From Cocos nucifera (Eukaryota > Streptophyta > Magnoliopsida > Arecales > Arecaceae): a DNA stretch of 64,000 nt. Both the position numbers and the translations under genes were made by a program. Below are positions 12,757 through 24,390 of the stretch, piece by piece. The notes beneath the pieces are model-generated. The model saw only the letters and a program-made list of their open reading frames with translations. It searched no databases and was not told the origin of the DNA. The stretch spans positions 62,001 through 126,000 of the forward strand of contig QRFJ01002099.1 of the NCBI GenBank assembly GCA_006176705.1, in the 5' to 3' direction. Each line of letters opens with the position of its first letter. The stretch's first letter is position 1.

Positions 12757-13860
12757 ATTTTTGATTTAAGTTTTATTCGTTCTCGAATAAAAAGAGAAAA
12801 ATTAGAGATATATACCGACTCGATAAGCTATGAAAATTTTTTTAGATCATCTTAAAATTAGTTGATACTTGATTAAAAATTTAAAAAATACATCATTATA
12901 TTATTAATTCTATCCTAAATAGTGGTTAAGAGAAGAATATAAAATTTTAGAGCTTTTTTTGATCCATTCTCCATCTTTATTTTTTAAATCATCTATCTTT
13001 AGTATGGACTGAAGTTTTTTTAATATTTTATTTTACAGCTAGCGGACTATTTTAACCTCTTAAGCTTTCCATCTGATCCTTATAGCGAGTTTTAGACCAA
13101 TAACTTTCAAATCAGTTGGCTTTAGAGCACTAGGTTTAAAATACCCATCGAACTTATTGATTCGAGTTAAATAGGTTATAGGTTAAAACTAACTGTATAA
13201 CAAATTTCTTCACCTTGTCCATTTTTTGATGCGAATAATATTGCTTACTTAGGCAATGAGATCCGATTACTCGATGGGAGATCAATATTTAAAACTTGCT
13301 CTTTATTTTTTCTTATTATTTTTTTAATTTTTTTAATTTTTTTAATTTTTTCATTCATACTCATATAAAGTAGATTATTTATTAAATATAGGTTAGAAGA
13401 AGATTTTAGAATCACTCAAAAATTTATTCTATTCCAAACCTGACTATTTATTAGATTTTCTTAATAATTTGATCCTTAGTATTTCAAAATTTTTTTAGAC
13501 CATTAATTAATCATCGATTAAAATATCAAAAAAAATTTAAATTAGCACAAAATCAGATACGTAAGACTAATTATTATCATACTTGAGAACTTAAATATTT
13601 TTTATTTATCCTTTTCTCCAACTTAATTTTTATTATGCTCAATAGAGAAAAAAAATAGAGTGTGATAAATGGCAAGAAGAATAAAGAAAAAAAGAGTTCA
13701 CCTGCTTTAATTTATTTTTGGTCTCGGCTTAGGCTTTATTTATTCTTCATCTAACATGGTTTGTAATTTTTCCCCTAACTTAATCCTAAAAGAAAGGTAA
13801 ACTAAAAACAAAACAAAATTCAGATGTAAAAAGCTATATTACCTCCTAGTAAGCGCTAAG
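12757..13860 (-). other. Gypsy element 3' spacer
   Basis: This AT-rich spacer also follows the other LTR copy at 45222-46280, base by base with indels. On the minus strand, near its upstream end (about 13845-13865), it reads AGCGCTTACTGGGAGGTAAT. That resembles the GCGCTNNTTGGGAGGCAACCC string found after pol in plant Athila/Tat gypsy elements. No gene is seen. Confidence 0.55.
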
Positions 13861-14829
13861 TTTAACATTTTCAGCTAGACCCTATGAAGGAGTTTTAGGT
13901 ATAATTATTTTAAATACATCCTTCAGGATTCCAAAATGATAGGGCCGATCAGAAGACCTTGTCATAATAGCAGAAAATCGTTCATAAAATACTTTTCGAT
14001 GGTTAAACATAGCCCTAATCCATAAAGTGTTAGGAGCAAGCATATTATACCAAATTCTTTAACTTGTATAATGACCAGGAAGGGATTGTGTTTGTTGGGT
14101 AGAAATCAGGGGTGGTAGTTTATAAATTTCTTCAACTATAGCCTGATCTTTCCCACTTCCTTTCTCAGGTCTAATATGTCTCGGTATCAATTCTTCCTGA
14201 TTATGGTACTTTTTTAAAATTAATTTTAAATCTATCTCTATACATCATTTTAATATTATAGATAAATTTTGGAGGCAATTCTTAAAAGTAGTGCCGAATA
14301 TAAAAAAATCAGACTTAAAGTCATTATCCCATATTTCAACAATATCCCATCATACAGCTTCTTTATGTACTTTTAGAACACCTATAAGTTGATCCTCCTG
14401 GATAAATATCACTGGTAGTGTGTCTATAGGTATATTAGCAAGTGACTTCAATTCTAACTCAGTTGATAGTTCTAATAAGGAAGCTATTGATGGGCTAGAT
14501 GGTGGCTCAAGTTTTTCAATCCATAGTGGAGTAGTTTTAAGGTAAGGTGTATCTACTTAATCATTTACTTCTATATTGTACCCATCTTCATCAAAATCAT
14601 CCATCTCATTATGAGCCAAATGGGAATTTAATGAATCCTAGGAAAGGATTGTGGGTGAAGCTTCCTTTAAGATGTTATTCACTTGTGGTTCTTGAAAAGT
14701 CTCTATTGATTCCATCATCTCATCAATTGATCCTCTCTTTTCGTTAAAAGGATTGGCTGATTCTAGGGCATTTGAAAAAGGGTTCATATATAAGTAAGGT
14801 AATGGAATTAGTTCATCTCATCATTCTGA

Positions 14830-15052
14830 TTCTTTTCTATATTTTTTTGCCTCAGTTATATTATCTAATAGGATCTTTTTAGTTTTACGAGGTTATTCTA
14901 TGACCATAGGTAAAGAAGATGATGATGAAAATAGTTTTATATATGGTTGTTCTTTTCTATATTTTGCTGTCTCACTAATATGATCTAATAGGATCTTTTT
15001 AGTTTTGCTAGGTTGTTCTATAATCATAGGTAAAGAAGATGATGATGTAAAT
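14830..15052 (-). repeat. Tandem repeat in the gypsy relic, about 120 bp
   Basis: TTCTTTTCTATATTTT recurs at 14830 and 14950, each followed by a similar block ending GGTAAAGAAGATGATGATG. A third, shorter unit starts at about 40444, across element E. On the minus strand the repeats read a degenerate ITEAKKYRKE-like segment. Confidence 0.75.
15048..15052. repeat. Target-site duplication of element E, left
   Basis: TAAAT directly precedes the LTR at 15053 and directly follows the other LTR at 40437-40441. Confidence 0.9.
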
Positions 15053-17706
15053 TGTAACATCCTGGATCGAAAAAAAAATAAAGTAAAAGATTTATATTTA
15101 TGTATGTAATTAATTTACCTTACCAAAGGTTGTGGAAGCTATTTTTGTGCAAATTATGGTTATCCACCATTTCGAGTTCTGAAAATTTTCTATGTTTGAG
15201 AGCTAACACCTATAAGGAAGGCTATATGAAATATGTATTTTCTTAGATCAAAAAATTTTGGTAATTGATCTTTAGGTGTTGGTAAGTTGTAAAATAATTT
15301 TTAATAAATATTGGAGACCATTTAACCTGTTCATTTAGAAGTAAGAAAGTTATAAAAATTTTGAGTTTGGAATATTTGAATTAGAACCAAAATTTTAGAA
15401 TCTTATTCTTAAGGATTTTAATTTTTTTGATATTTTTGTTGATTTCAAATAAGAGGGTGTTTCTTATTTATATTTATGTTTTAAAGTTAATTATATTAAC
15501 TTAAAAAAATATATAAATAAGCTGAGAATTAAATAAAGCTGTGAACAGAATATGAAGAGTTAATTTTTAAAATCCTAAAATTTGAGCTGACCCAAATTGA
15601 AATTGAGTCAGCCCAGATCTCAGGCTACTGAGTGAATTTTCTATTTTTCCTGAGATAGCTAACCCGCTTGACAATCGAGCTGACCTACCTACCAATTCAG
15701 CTGATCCGATTTAGAGTCGGGCTAGCTCAGTCAGCGGGACTAGAAGAGTGGTGCAGGCTGTAAAGCTTTAAAAATGATGTTTTAAATAGATTTTTGGAGA
15801 AATAACATAACGGCTGGCTTTCTTGAGTTGTGCCACGTAATTAGAAGAGAGAGGGAGAGGTGTGTAGACTTCTTGATGGGGTGACACCTAGCAATTCTAT
15901 CGTTTCTCCTAGAATAAAAGCCACCGATTCTCTTTTCTTCTTCTGGGAGTTCCTTTGTTAGAATAGACAGAAAAAAGAGGGAGAGGGCTAGAGAAGAAAG
16001 AGTTCCTAGATATAAATTCATAAGATTCAGTGGAAGAAAAGATGGTTTGAGAATAAACTAGTTTGGAGGAAGAAAGGCTGTTGGTAGTTGGAAAGAGAGA
16101 AGTTGGTTTCAGAACTTCTTTAGGGTTGTAGTAGTTTAAGGTAAAGCTCTCAAGCTCTAAATTAGGTTCGAATTAATCATTTAAGTAGTGTTATTAGACG
16201 AGATGTTGTAGTAAAGCAAAATTAGACAATTAAACCTGAGTTGGAGGATGGATTATGCTATCAATTTTACTAGGAATTGTTGAATGGTTTAGTAAGTAAT
16301 TAGAACTATGTTGACTAAATTTGGAACTATTTGTAAGGATGAAACCATGGCTGAACTTTTGAAAATTTCTGAATTTATGTTAAGTATAGTTAGACCTAAG
16401 CTAAAGCAAGCAAGATAAAGTAAGAGAAAATGGTTAAAAGACTAAAGTAAGAGTTTGAAACCAAAGTATATGTAGTTTTGGTTTTGAATCATAAGGTATG
16501 AGTTTAATCAATATTTATTGATGATATAGAAAAAAGAAAGGTTTGGAAAGGTGCTTTGACTAAGCCCATTTAACTAATAGCCAGTTGAGGTGAGTGGATT
16601 TTCTATCTAACTCTGGTTTTTTCCTATGGTATTTTATTATGAAAGAGATAAATTATAGAAAGCAAATTACTTTCTTTTGTTCTTAGCTTATATCTGTATT
16701 TAGCTTGGATAGCATGGCATTATATTTTGAAATATATTAAAATAGTTCATTGACATTCAAGATTTATCAAATATGCATGTTTTTAGTAGGCCATCCGTAG
16801 GTGTGATCAACCTTTTGGGTGTGCCACAATATCAGCAACAGTTATGTCCAGTGGGGCATAGTTTTATTAAGGCCAGTGGGGCCTAGTTTATGAGAGAGTA
16901 AAAATCAGCCGGCACCTCCTTGTGATACAGTATGCCCATGAGGGCTTAGTTGCATCAGATATTCCATTAAGATTATCCATGGTAGGGGTGTGCTATGGTT
17001 TAGTCGATGGCATCTTTATCGGCACCTCCTTATGAAACAATATGCCCATAGAGGCTCAGTAGTATCAGATGCTCCATTCGACACTTATGGTAGGGGTGCG
17101 CTATGGGACAATTGATGATAGCCAGCAGTTTTTCGTAGCATAGTCTTGAAAAGAAAAGAAATACTTTTATATGTCTTTATGCATGATTGGCATAAAAAAG
17201 TTTTATTTAGAAGGCATGATATTATTGTGGAATATATATATGATTATGAGCATTTTAATTATATTTTATGGATTTTTTTCACTGTTAAATAGCTTATTTC
17301 ACTCATTGAGACTTTCCTAAGTCTAACCCCTCACCTTTGTTCTATTTCAAGATTGGAGCAGTCCAAGTTACTTGTGAGAAGAGTATATCGAAAGATATTT
17401 TATTTATTTGAGCTAAGTGTGATAGTTTGTAAAGGAGTATCAGGTTATGATGTATTATATGTTTGGATATCAAAGAAGAGTGTTGTATACTTGTAGTGGA
17501 TTTTAATTATATTTGGTTATAAATTGTATATGTTGATTAAGGAAGAATTTGAAATGATTGTGTTGAGCAGGTTTAAAAGATATTATAGCTTAGCTATAGT
17601 TTAGAATTTCTCCTTAACTCTTATTTAAGGGTAAAGTATAGCTCTTTACTCTTAGACAAGGGTGGGGTGTAGCATCGTCGTCCAGAATTAGGGGTGAGGT
17701 GTTACA
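15053..17706 (+). repeat. Element E 5' LTR
   Basis: It aligns end to end with 37783-40436 with only scattered substitutions and is the same length, 2654 bp. The open frame on the opposite strand at 15782-16021 recurs in the other LTR at 38511-38750 and is treated as chance. Confidence 0.93.
16800..17120 (+). repeat. Tandem blocks inside element E LTR, about 110 bp
   Basis: GGCACCTCCTT starts blocks at 16911 and 17021, 110 bp apart. Each contains TATGCCCAT, CAGATNNTCCATT and GGTAGGGGTGNGCTATGG. The same arrangement is in the other LTR near 39640-39840. Confidence 0.8.
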
Positions 17707-17710
17707 TTTG

Positions 17711-17720
17711 TGGTATCAGA
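17711..17720 (+). promoter_or_regulatory. Element E primer-binding site
   Basis: TGGTATCAGA stands four bases after the LTR and matches the first ten bases of the initiator tRNA-Met site. The following bases AATAAAG differ. The family copy at 50282-50293 keeps TGGTATCAGAGC with the same four-base spacing, which supports the call. Confidence 0.85.
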
Positions 17721-18708
17721 ATAAAGTTTTATAATTAATGGAGAGATTAGTAAAGATGAGCCAAGGTTATGAGTAAAGGTTTAATGGTTTATAGAGATAA
17801 GCAAGGTTTAATTGATGATATGAGCAAGTTCAATTGGTGATATGAGTAAAGTCTTATAATCAACAGAAGTGAATAAAGATTTATAATTAGTGGTACAAGA
17901 AATGAATTGGGATCAATAAAGATTAGTAAGGGTTTAAGAATAGTAGGAATGGACCTAAGTCAGAGTAAAGATTTATGATTTGTAGAAATGAGACAAAGCT
18001 AAAGATTAGTATAAAGTGAGTTGAGTGATTTCAAAAATAACTTGATTGATAGATAAATCGAACAAAGTCCAATGTGTTTGCTGATGTGCAGGTAAGTAAG
18101 GTGAGGATTAATAATAGTGATCAAGATTGGCTAAAGTAAAAAGGGTAGCAAGTGATGTAAGCTATCTTAAGATAAAAGAAACATGTATGAGTTAAATACT
18201 TTAGTTTGAATTTATTTAAGCATAAGTTTAAATTGGAGGTCAAGAATTCAATATTGAGATGCAAATTTTGGTAATGTTATGAATTATTAATAGTTCTATA
18301 TCTTAATTAATTAAGTAGCTGATTAATGAGCATAAGTTGAATGAATATGTTTATAATATCGATAGCTTTTGAAATAAGTAAAGTATGTGTATTCTTATGT
18401 TTCTTATTTAAGACAAGCATTGTATATAGGTGTGAAATGTATATTGGTATGGTGTAATGAATAGTGATGAATAAAGAATCAGATAGCAATTGTTGAGGAT
18501 AATTATAGCAATGATTAATTTGAAATGTTAATTATAGATGATGAATGTAATTGAGATATTTTCAAAGATTATTTTAGCTAAAATTATAAGAGAATTGGAA
18601 CTTTCAGATCCAATTTATGGAGTGGAAGAAAGGGAATGGAGATATGTAAGAGCATATGTAGAGATAACTATTAATAGAAGAGAGTAGCCTTATGAAATCT
18701 TCAGATCA

Positions 18709-18903
18709 ATGGATTCTCCAGATGTGAAGCAGTGGCAATCGAAAGAGCAAGCGATAGTTTATGCTCAAAATGATTTAAAGTATCATTTTAATTTTGAAGT
18801 GCAAGATATAAATTATGAGAACATGAAAGAGTATAAGCATTTATATCAAAGAACAAGATTAAAGTATAATGTTGTAAGTGCAGAGCTTCAGCAATTAAGG
18901 TAG
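18709..18903 (+). pseudogene. Short open frame of element E, unknown
   Basis: An ATG at 18709 opens a 64-codon frame beginning MDSPDVKQWQSKEQAIVYAQ. It ends in TAG, and the frame then continues for about ten codons into the site where the copia array is inserted. It is hydrophilic, rich in Q, K and Y, with a helix-like C-terminal end. It stands where a gag-like or accessory product might lie, but I recognise no domain, so no function is assigned. Confidence 0.35.
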
Positions 18904-18924
18904 GATTATGAAAGAGCAAATGAT

Positions 18925-18929
18925 AGAAG
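18925..18929. repeat. Target-site duplication of the copia array, left
   Basis: AGAAG lies immediately before the LTR at 18930 and again immediately after the last LTR at 37373-37377. Confidence 0.88.
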
Positions 18930-21213
18930 TGAAGGGAAATCCTGATTTTCCGATCCAGGTTCGTCCAGATCTGATTAGATCAAGAGATATATTTCAAAAA
19001 TTTTTTCTTGATCTCAATCAGATCTTGATAAGTTTTAGATCTGATTATTATTATTATAATAAATAAAATAAAATAAGATAAATTAAATCAAATTTAATTT
19101 ACTTGATTTGGGTAATCCTATTACCCTGTAGATGATCCTGATTGCAGCGGAAGGTTCTGGATCTTAGCCACGCAAGTGCCTGGCCTCTACCGGTATCCAC
19201 TCGGGTTGGATCTGGAGATCCTCTTCTTCTCTATCACACCTCCAAAAATTCAGATCTGGATCTGATCTGGAGGATCTTCAAAACTCTTTTGAAGATCTGC
19301 AGTCGTCCTTTGCAGCAGCGCAGCCTTCTTGCTTTTGATCGCCTTTCCTTGATCTGGAATCGCACCAACCAAGTCCAAAACACCTTTTGGACGTGGAGAG
19401 CAAGGGGAGAAAGAAGCTATGGCATGGAGAAGGAGGGGAGAGGCAGCCTTGGGGCATGGGTTTCTCAATTGCATTCACTTAGGATTAGGGTTGGGCGCAG
19501 GGTCTTATTTATAGACCTAAGCTTGTGATCCAACTCCTCTTCCTCCCAACCAATCACAACCCTTTGTGAAATCAGATCTAAATCTGATTGGTTGGAATAG
19601 AGACCCCTGGATTCCTCCTTAGAGGGTGCCTAAGACCAGTCAAACTGGATTCTTAGTAGAACTCTAATTGGAATCCAAAAGGAGAGGTGGAGTCCTTGTC
19701 CAACAAGGACTCCTAGGCGCCTCCTACTTGGGCTCACGCCACCCTTGGCGTGCGCCCTTCTCCTTGCCAGGTTCTGGCAGGGGGACAGGCCCCCACCAGC
19801 TCTCCAATAGGTGCATGACATGTGGTCAAAAGTCAAAGGTCAATGGTCAACGTTTGACCAGTCAAAGGTAGACTTTTGACCAAAGTCAAAGAACAAGAAA
19901 TGGCAGGTGACCAAAAATGGCAGGTAATGTCTTACAAATAAGACAACCTTTTCTGACTTGGACAACCTCCAGTCAGACCATATGAAGGCCTCTGATTGAG
20001 CACAAACTCCTTTGGCTCAGTCAGGACAACTTATTTATGATAGTAAAAGAAGAACGTTAGGTTCAATCGAGTGCTAGCACGATTTCCTTGAACCTAATTG
20101 AATCTCATTCAGATCAATTGAACTAGATCAGTTCAATTGATGATCACCAGATTCAAACCCTTGTTTGTGTGACCCAGTTAGGTTCAGTTCTGTATGGTAA
20201 TGGGATATGTCATGATCTCTATCATCGACATCATCGAAACTCCTTTCGATGGATCAGAACTCTTCTGATTCGAACAGCTAGAATGATCGATCATCTAAAT
20301 CATTCTAATTGCTCCCAAAATCCACCAGTGACACCTAGCAGTATATGGTGGCAACCCATCAGAGCTGAATGCGAACCTCTTGGTGCAGCTACCTGTGTGA
20401 TTAAGTTCTTCTATCTTGAGCCCCGATCAGATTAGGGTTAAGGTGAACTCGTCAAACCCTAGTCTCTGTCATATGATGTAATCATTCGATTCGAGTCCAA
20501 TGTGAAAATCTAAATAGAAACTCTTTCTATTATTTCACTCTACCATGGCCATGGATTTCTGGACTTGATTCTCATGATCATCATAGGGCCACTCCTCTAC
20601 CACCGAGGTAGATAGATTCCATCTTGATGCAATCCAGTTCCTACAATGAACATGCTATAGCCAACATACACCTCAGGGTTCCATATGGCTAGGAGACCGA
20701 GTAATGGTGTAGTCAAACTATAACACCCTCAAGGTGAACTGCCGATGCATCTCAGGTCAAAGAACCAGACACACTACTGCAGCATCGAGTCAGTCATTGA
20801 CGAGAAGGTAGACTTCCCTAATGACTACTCGAGGTGGTCACGCTCAGTGCCCTCGTTCTCTAACGAGTACCTGTACTCTCGCTCCGGTGTCTCCACACCG
20901 TAGACTCAAGACTCATCTACTAAAGAGAAGCGATTGTACACCAACCTTCCGGATCAATCACCATCCTCGTGATGATCCTATGGTCGGGAGCATTTTATGA
21001 GTTAATAATGATTATTCATGTCTTAAATTTTCAACTCTTGAAAATATGAATTATCATTACCATTAACTCAAAGGATGTATCACAGACACTAAATACACAT
21101 ATGTGATAGAAAATAACCCATTTTATTGATTATAGTCAAAATTATAATTTTGCCCCTAGAAGTGTATTACAAGTGTCAGCCAATTCTGGCTTCTAGGGCA
21201 CATATATCTAACA
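18930..21213 (-). repeat. Array LTR 1 (2284 bp)
   Basis: The plus-strand edges are TGAAGGGAAATCC and ATATCTAACA. It matches LTR 3 (2283 bp) throughout with few differences. Short open frames on both strands at 19142-20435 are LTR sequence. Confidence 0.95.
19504..19513 (-). promoter_or_regulatory. TATA box, array LTR 1
   Basis: TATAAATAAG on the minus strand, present at the same place in all three LTRs. It is the likely core promoter for element transcription. Confidence 0.65.
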
Positions 21214-21228
21214 ATCTCCCACTTGTCC
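21214..21228 (-). promoter_or_regulatory. Polypurine tract, copy 1
   Basis: The minus strand reads GGACAAGTGGGAGAT up to the LTR edge. It is the standard primer site for plus-strand DNA synthesis, called by position and purine content. Confidence 0.75.
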
Positions 21229-21680
21229 TAAAGCCAATTGGCTACAAGTCTAAGTCCCATCTTCTCAAGGTGGGCTTCGATCTTCTGCTGGCCCAACGGC
21301 TTTGTAAGTGGGTCTGCCACATTATCTGCGGAGTTGACTCTCTTGACCTCAACGTAACCTTTCTCGAGGTAATCGCGGATGAGATGGTATCGCCGCTCAA
21401 TGTGCTTGGACTTCTGGTGAGACCTCGGCTCCTTAGCAAGGGCTATGGCGCCATTGTTGTCGCAGTAAAGAGGAATGGCATCTGATGGCATTACTCCAAT
21501 TTCTGCAGCAAACTTCTTGTACCAGAATGCTTCCTTTGCAGCCTCTGATGCAGCTATATATTCTGCTTCCATGGTGGAATCTGCTATCATAGTTTGCTTG
21601 GAACTCTTCCAGCTGACAGCTCCACCATTGCACACAAACAGACTTCCAGATGTCGACTTTCGATCATCTATATCGGACAT
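21228..21680 (-). pseudogene. Copia RNase H, copy 1
   Basis: This is the C-terminal end of the polyprotein: RNase H, which degrades the RNA strand during reverse transcription. A 150-codon open stretch reads SDIDDRKSTSGSLFVCNGG, then STMEAEYIAASEA, DNNGAIALA and HIERRYHLIRDYLEKGY, the usual copia RNase H order with acidic residues in place. A one-base insertion near 21684 (GAAAGTCC here, GAAGTCC in copy 2) puts it out of frame with the RT upstream, so the first TDSD motif is split. Confidence 0.9.
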
Positions 21681-22951
21681 GAAAGTCCGAGTCTGTGTAT
21701 CCCTGGAACTTGGAGTTCTCCATTACCAAAGACCAACATCATATCCTTAGTTCTTCTCAAGTACTTAAGGATACATTTCACAGAAGTCCAGTGTTCTTCA
21801 CCTGGATTTGACTGATATCTGCTTGTGACACTCACAGCATGGGCTATATCAGGTCGTGTACATAGCATGGCATACATGAGGCTCCCTATTGCAGAAGCAT
21901 AAGGGATCTTGCTCATGCGTTCTATTTCCTCAGGTGTGCTGGGGCACATCTTCTTGGAAAGATGAATACCATGTCTGAAGGGTATTAATCCCCTCTTAGA
22001 GTTTTCCATACTAAACCTCTTTAGTACTTCCTCTATGTACATCTTCTGTGAAAGTCCTAGCATCCTATTCGGTCTATCCCTATAGACCTTAATTCCTAGA
22101 ATAAAGGATGCTTCACCTAGGTCTTTCATGGAGAATTCCTTGGACAACCACATCTTGACTGATGTCAACATGGGAATATCATTCCCAATAAGGAGGATGT
22201 CATCCACGTACAATACGAGGAAGACAACAGCGCTCCCACTGACCCTTTTGAAAACACATGGTTCCTCTTCATTTTTGATGAAACCAAACTTTTTGATCAC
22301 ATCATTGAAACGAGTGTTCCAGCTCCGAGATGCTTGCTTAAGTCCATATATGGACCTTTGCAGCTTGCAAACCTTGTGATCAGTATCACTGGATGTGAAA
22401 CCTAGCGGCTGTTCCATATAGATATCTTCCTCAAGATATCCATTTAGGAATGCCGTTTTCACGTCCATTTGCCATATTTCATAATCGAAATAGGCTGCAA
22501 CAGCAAGCAATGTGCGGATGGATTTTAGCATAGCTACTGGGGAAAAGGTATCCTGATAGTCAATGCCTTCACGTTGACTATAACCTTTTGCCACCAGTCT
22601 AGCCTTGAATGTCTCCACATTTCCATCTGCACCAATCTTTCTCTTGAAGATCCATTTACACCCAATAGGTACTATACCTTCTGGTGGATCTACCAAGGTC
22701 CAGACTTGGTTTGAGTGCATCGAGTCAATTTCTGACTTCATTGCCTCAAGCCATTTCTCGGAGTCGATATCTGATATCGCCTCGTTGTAGGTTTTGGGAT
22801 CATCACCATGAGCACCATTACCTATGAGGAACATTTCCTCTACATCCTCTGAAATAATACCTAAGTATCTTTCAGGGGGACGGAAAACTCTTTCCGATCT
22901 ACGAGGTGGAGGAGGTAGTGTTCTTATTGGCTCAACCTGATTTGGTTCCAC
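21668..22951 (-). pseudogene. Copia reverse transcriptase, copy 1 (longest open stretch)
   Basis: A 427-codon open stretch holds the end of integrase, the linker and the whole RT domain. Visible motifs: PPRRSERVFRPPERYLG linker (residues 15-30), KARLVAKGYSQ (116-126), QMDVKTAFLNG (161-171, first catalytic aspartate), YGLKQASRSW (202-211), YVDDILLIGND (248-258, catalytic pair) and SLMYAMLCTRPDIAHAVS near the end. It copies element RNA into DNA in cytoplasmic particles. It has no ATG of its own (it opens at a GTG) because it is part of a polyprotein. The last dozen residues are frameshifted relative to RNase H. This is the best-preserved enzyme in the window. Confidence 0.92.
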
Positions 22952-23036
22952 TTGGTCCTTAGCTCGTTCTGCTTGTGAGACTTTCTCATCAAGCTTAATC
23001 TGCTTTCCAATGCCGCTATCTTGAATAAACTATTTT

Positions 23037-23505
23037 TCAAGAAAATATGGCATGTCGACTCACAATCACATTGTGGTCTTCTGGAATGTAGAAATAGTAT
23101 CCTAATGACTCTTTAGGATATCCTATGAATCGAGCTCTAAAGGACCTAAACTCTAACTTGTCCGCTTGTTGTCTTTTGACATGAGCCGGACAACCCCAAA
23201 TTCTGAGATGACTCAGACTTGGTTTCTTACCGTGCCATATCTCATACGGTGTGGTAGGAACGGTTTTAGAGGGAACCCTATTCAGTAGATAGATTGAAGT
23301 TAATAATGAATGTCCCCAAAGAAAATCAGGGAGGTCTGTGAAGCTCATCATGGATCGAACCATATCCAATAGAGTCCGATTTCTCCATTCTGAAACCCCG
23401 TTGAGTTGAGGTGTTCCTGGTGGAGTCCATTGAGAGACTATGCCATTTTCCTTAAGATAGTCTAGGAATTCCCGGCTAAGGTATTCACCTCCTCGATCTG
23501 ATCGA
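23037..23505 (-). pseudogene. Copia integrase C-terminal half, copy 1
   Basis: From about 23505 the minus strand reads RSDRGGEYLSR (second catalytic aspartate), then WTPPGTPQLNGVSE (third catalytic acidic residue), then MVRSMMSFTDLPDFLWG and the GCPAHVKR and RARFIGYP blocks of the copia integrase C-terminus, ending HAIFS and a stop near 23037. Integrase joins element DNA to the chromosome. It is separated from the N-terminal half by a one-base frameshift near 23512, which is also present in copy 2. Confidence 0.87.
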
Positions 23506-23511
23506 AGAACC

Positions 23512-24390
23512 TTAATGGGTTTTTCCAGTTTGTTTTTCTACTTCATGTCTGAATTCTTTGAACTTTTCAAAAGCTTCAGACTTGTGTCTCATAAGATACA
23601 CATACCCATACCTAGACAGATCATCGGTAAAGGTAATGAAGTAGACAAAATTGCCTCTAGCCGGCACATCAAATGGGCCGCACACATCAGTATGTACTAG
23701 GGCAAGGAGATCTGTGGCCCTCTCCCCATGTCCAACAAAAGGGAGTTTAGTCATTTTGCCTTGAAGACAAGATTCACAAGTTGGATATGACTCAAAAGTC
23801 AATGGACTCAATAGCCCATTTTTCTCCAATTTGTTAATCCTATCTTCTGCTATATGACCTAATCTCAGGTGCCATAGATATCTGTCGTTTGGACTATCCC
23901 TAGGTCGTTTGGCATTCACGTTTTGCTCGATAGTTAAAACAGGTACATCAATATGCAACTGATAAAGACCATTAATAAGGAAACCATTTGCAATTTTATT
24001 TCTTTCATAAAGAATGTTACAATGGTCCTTAAAGAAGGTGATCACATAACCTTCTTGTGCTAAGCATGAAACAGAAATCAAATTCCTGCTAGCTGCAGGC
24101 ACATAATAACAGTCTTTTTAAAACTAAGTCTAAACCAGATGGTAATCGAAGAGGGTATGTTCCCACGGCTACTGCAGCAACTCTTGCTCCATTACCGATG
24201 CGTAGGATCATGTCTCCATCCCTCAGCCTCCTGCTATCCTCAAGACCCTGCATAGAAGTGCACAGATGAGCACTAGAACCAGAGTCAAGCACCCAACTGG
24301 ATGCAGAAGAAACCGTAAGGTTAGACTCAATAACGAGCATACCTCCAGAAGGACCTTCCTTCTTGTTCTTCAGGGTGGCCAGGTAAGTAG
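23512..24390 (-). pseudogene. Copia protease, pre-integrase and integrase N-terminal half, copy 1
   Basis: Protease is marked by WVLDSGSSAHLC (aspartate near 24286). A one-base insertion near 24114 (five T where copy 2 has four) shifts the frame just before VPAASRNLISV. From 24102 the frame carries the pre-integrase zinc finger: H at residues 78 and 83 (WHLRLGH) and C at 109 and 112 (CESC). Then comes LVHTDVCGPF with the first integrase aspartate, and TFTDDLSRYGYVYLM. The frame stops after EKQTGKTH at 23512 because of a frameshift shared with copy 2. Protease would cut the polyprotein and the zinc finger helps integrase fold and multimerise. Confidence 0.88.

Larger units (their letters stand above)
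13861..15052 (-). pseudogene. Athila/Tat-like gypsy polyprotein relic
   Basis: On the minus strand, with several stops, it reads a stretch near 14370-14480 containing ELELKSLANIPIDTLPVIF and LIGVLKVHKEAVWWDI. This resembles the linker between protease and reverse transcriptase of plant gypsy elements (LPVIIS...L..VLR.HK.AI.W.IADI). Nearer 13900-13980 it reads DRPYHFGILKDVFK. No RT, RNase H or integrase motif follows, so pol is deleted. The upstream gag part continues at 40442-41209 once element E is removed. Assignment to the Athila/Tat branch rests on these motifs and the post-pol string only. Confidence 0.6.
17721..18929 (+). other. Element E internal region, 5' part
   Basis: This leader has loosely repeated phrases such as GGTTTATGGTTTATAG, GATATGAGCAAG and TTTATAATTAGTGG. 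The first 300 bases match the reverse complement of about 49990-50297. No pol motif is seen. The minus-strand open frame at 18307-18489 has no supporting feature. Confidence 0.6.
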
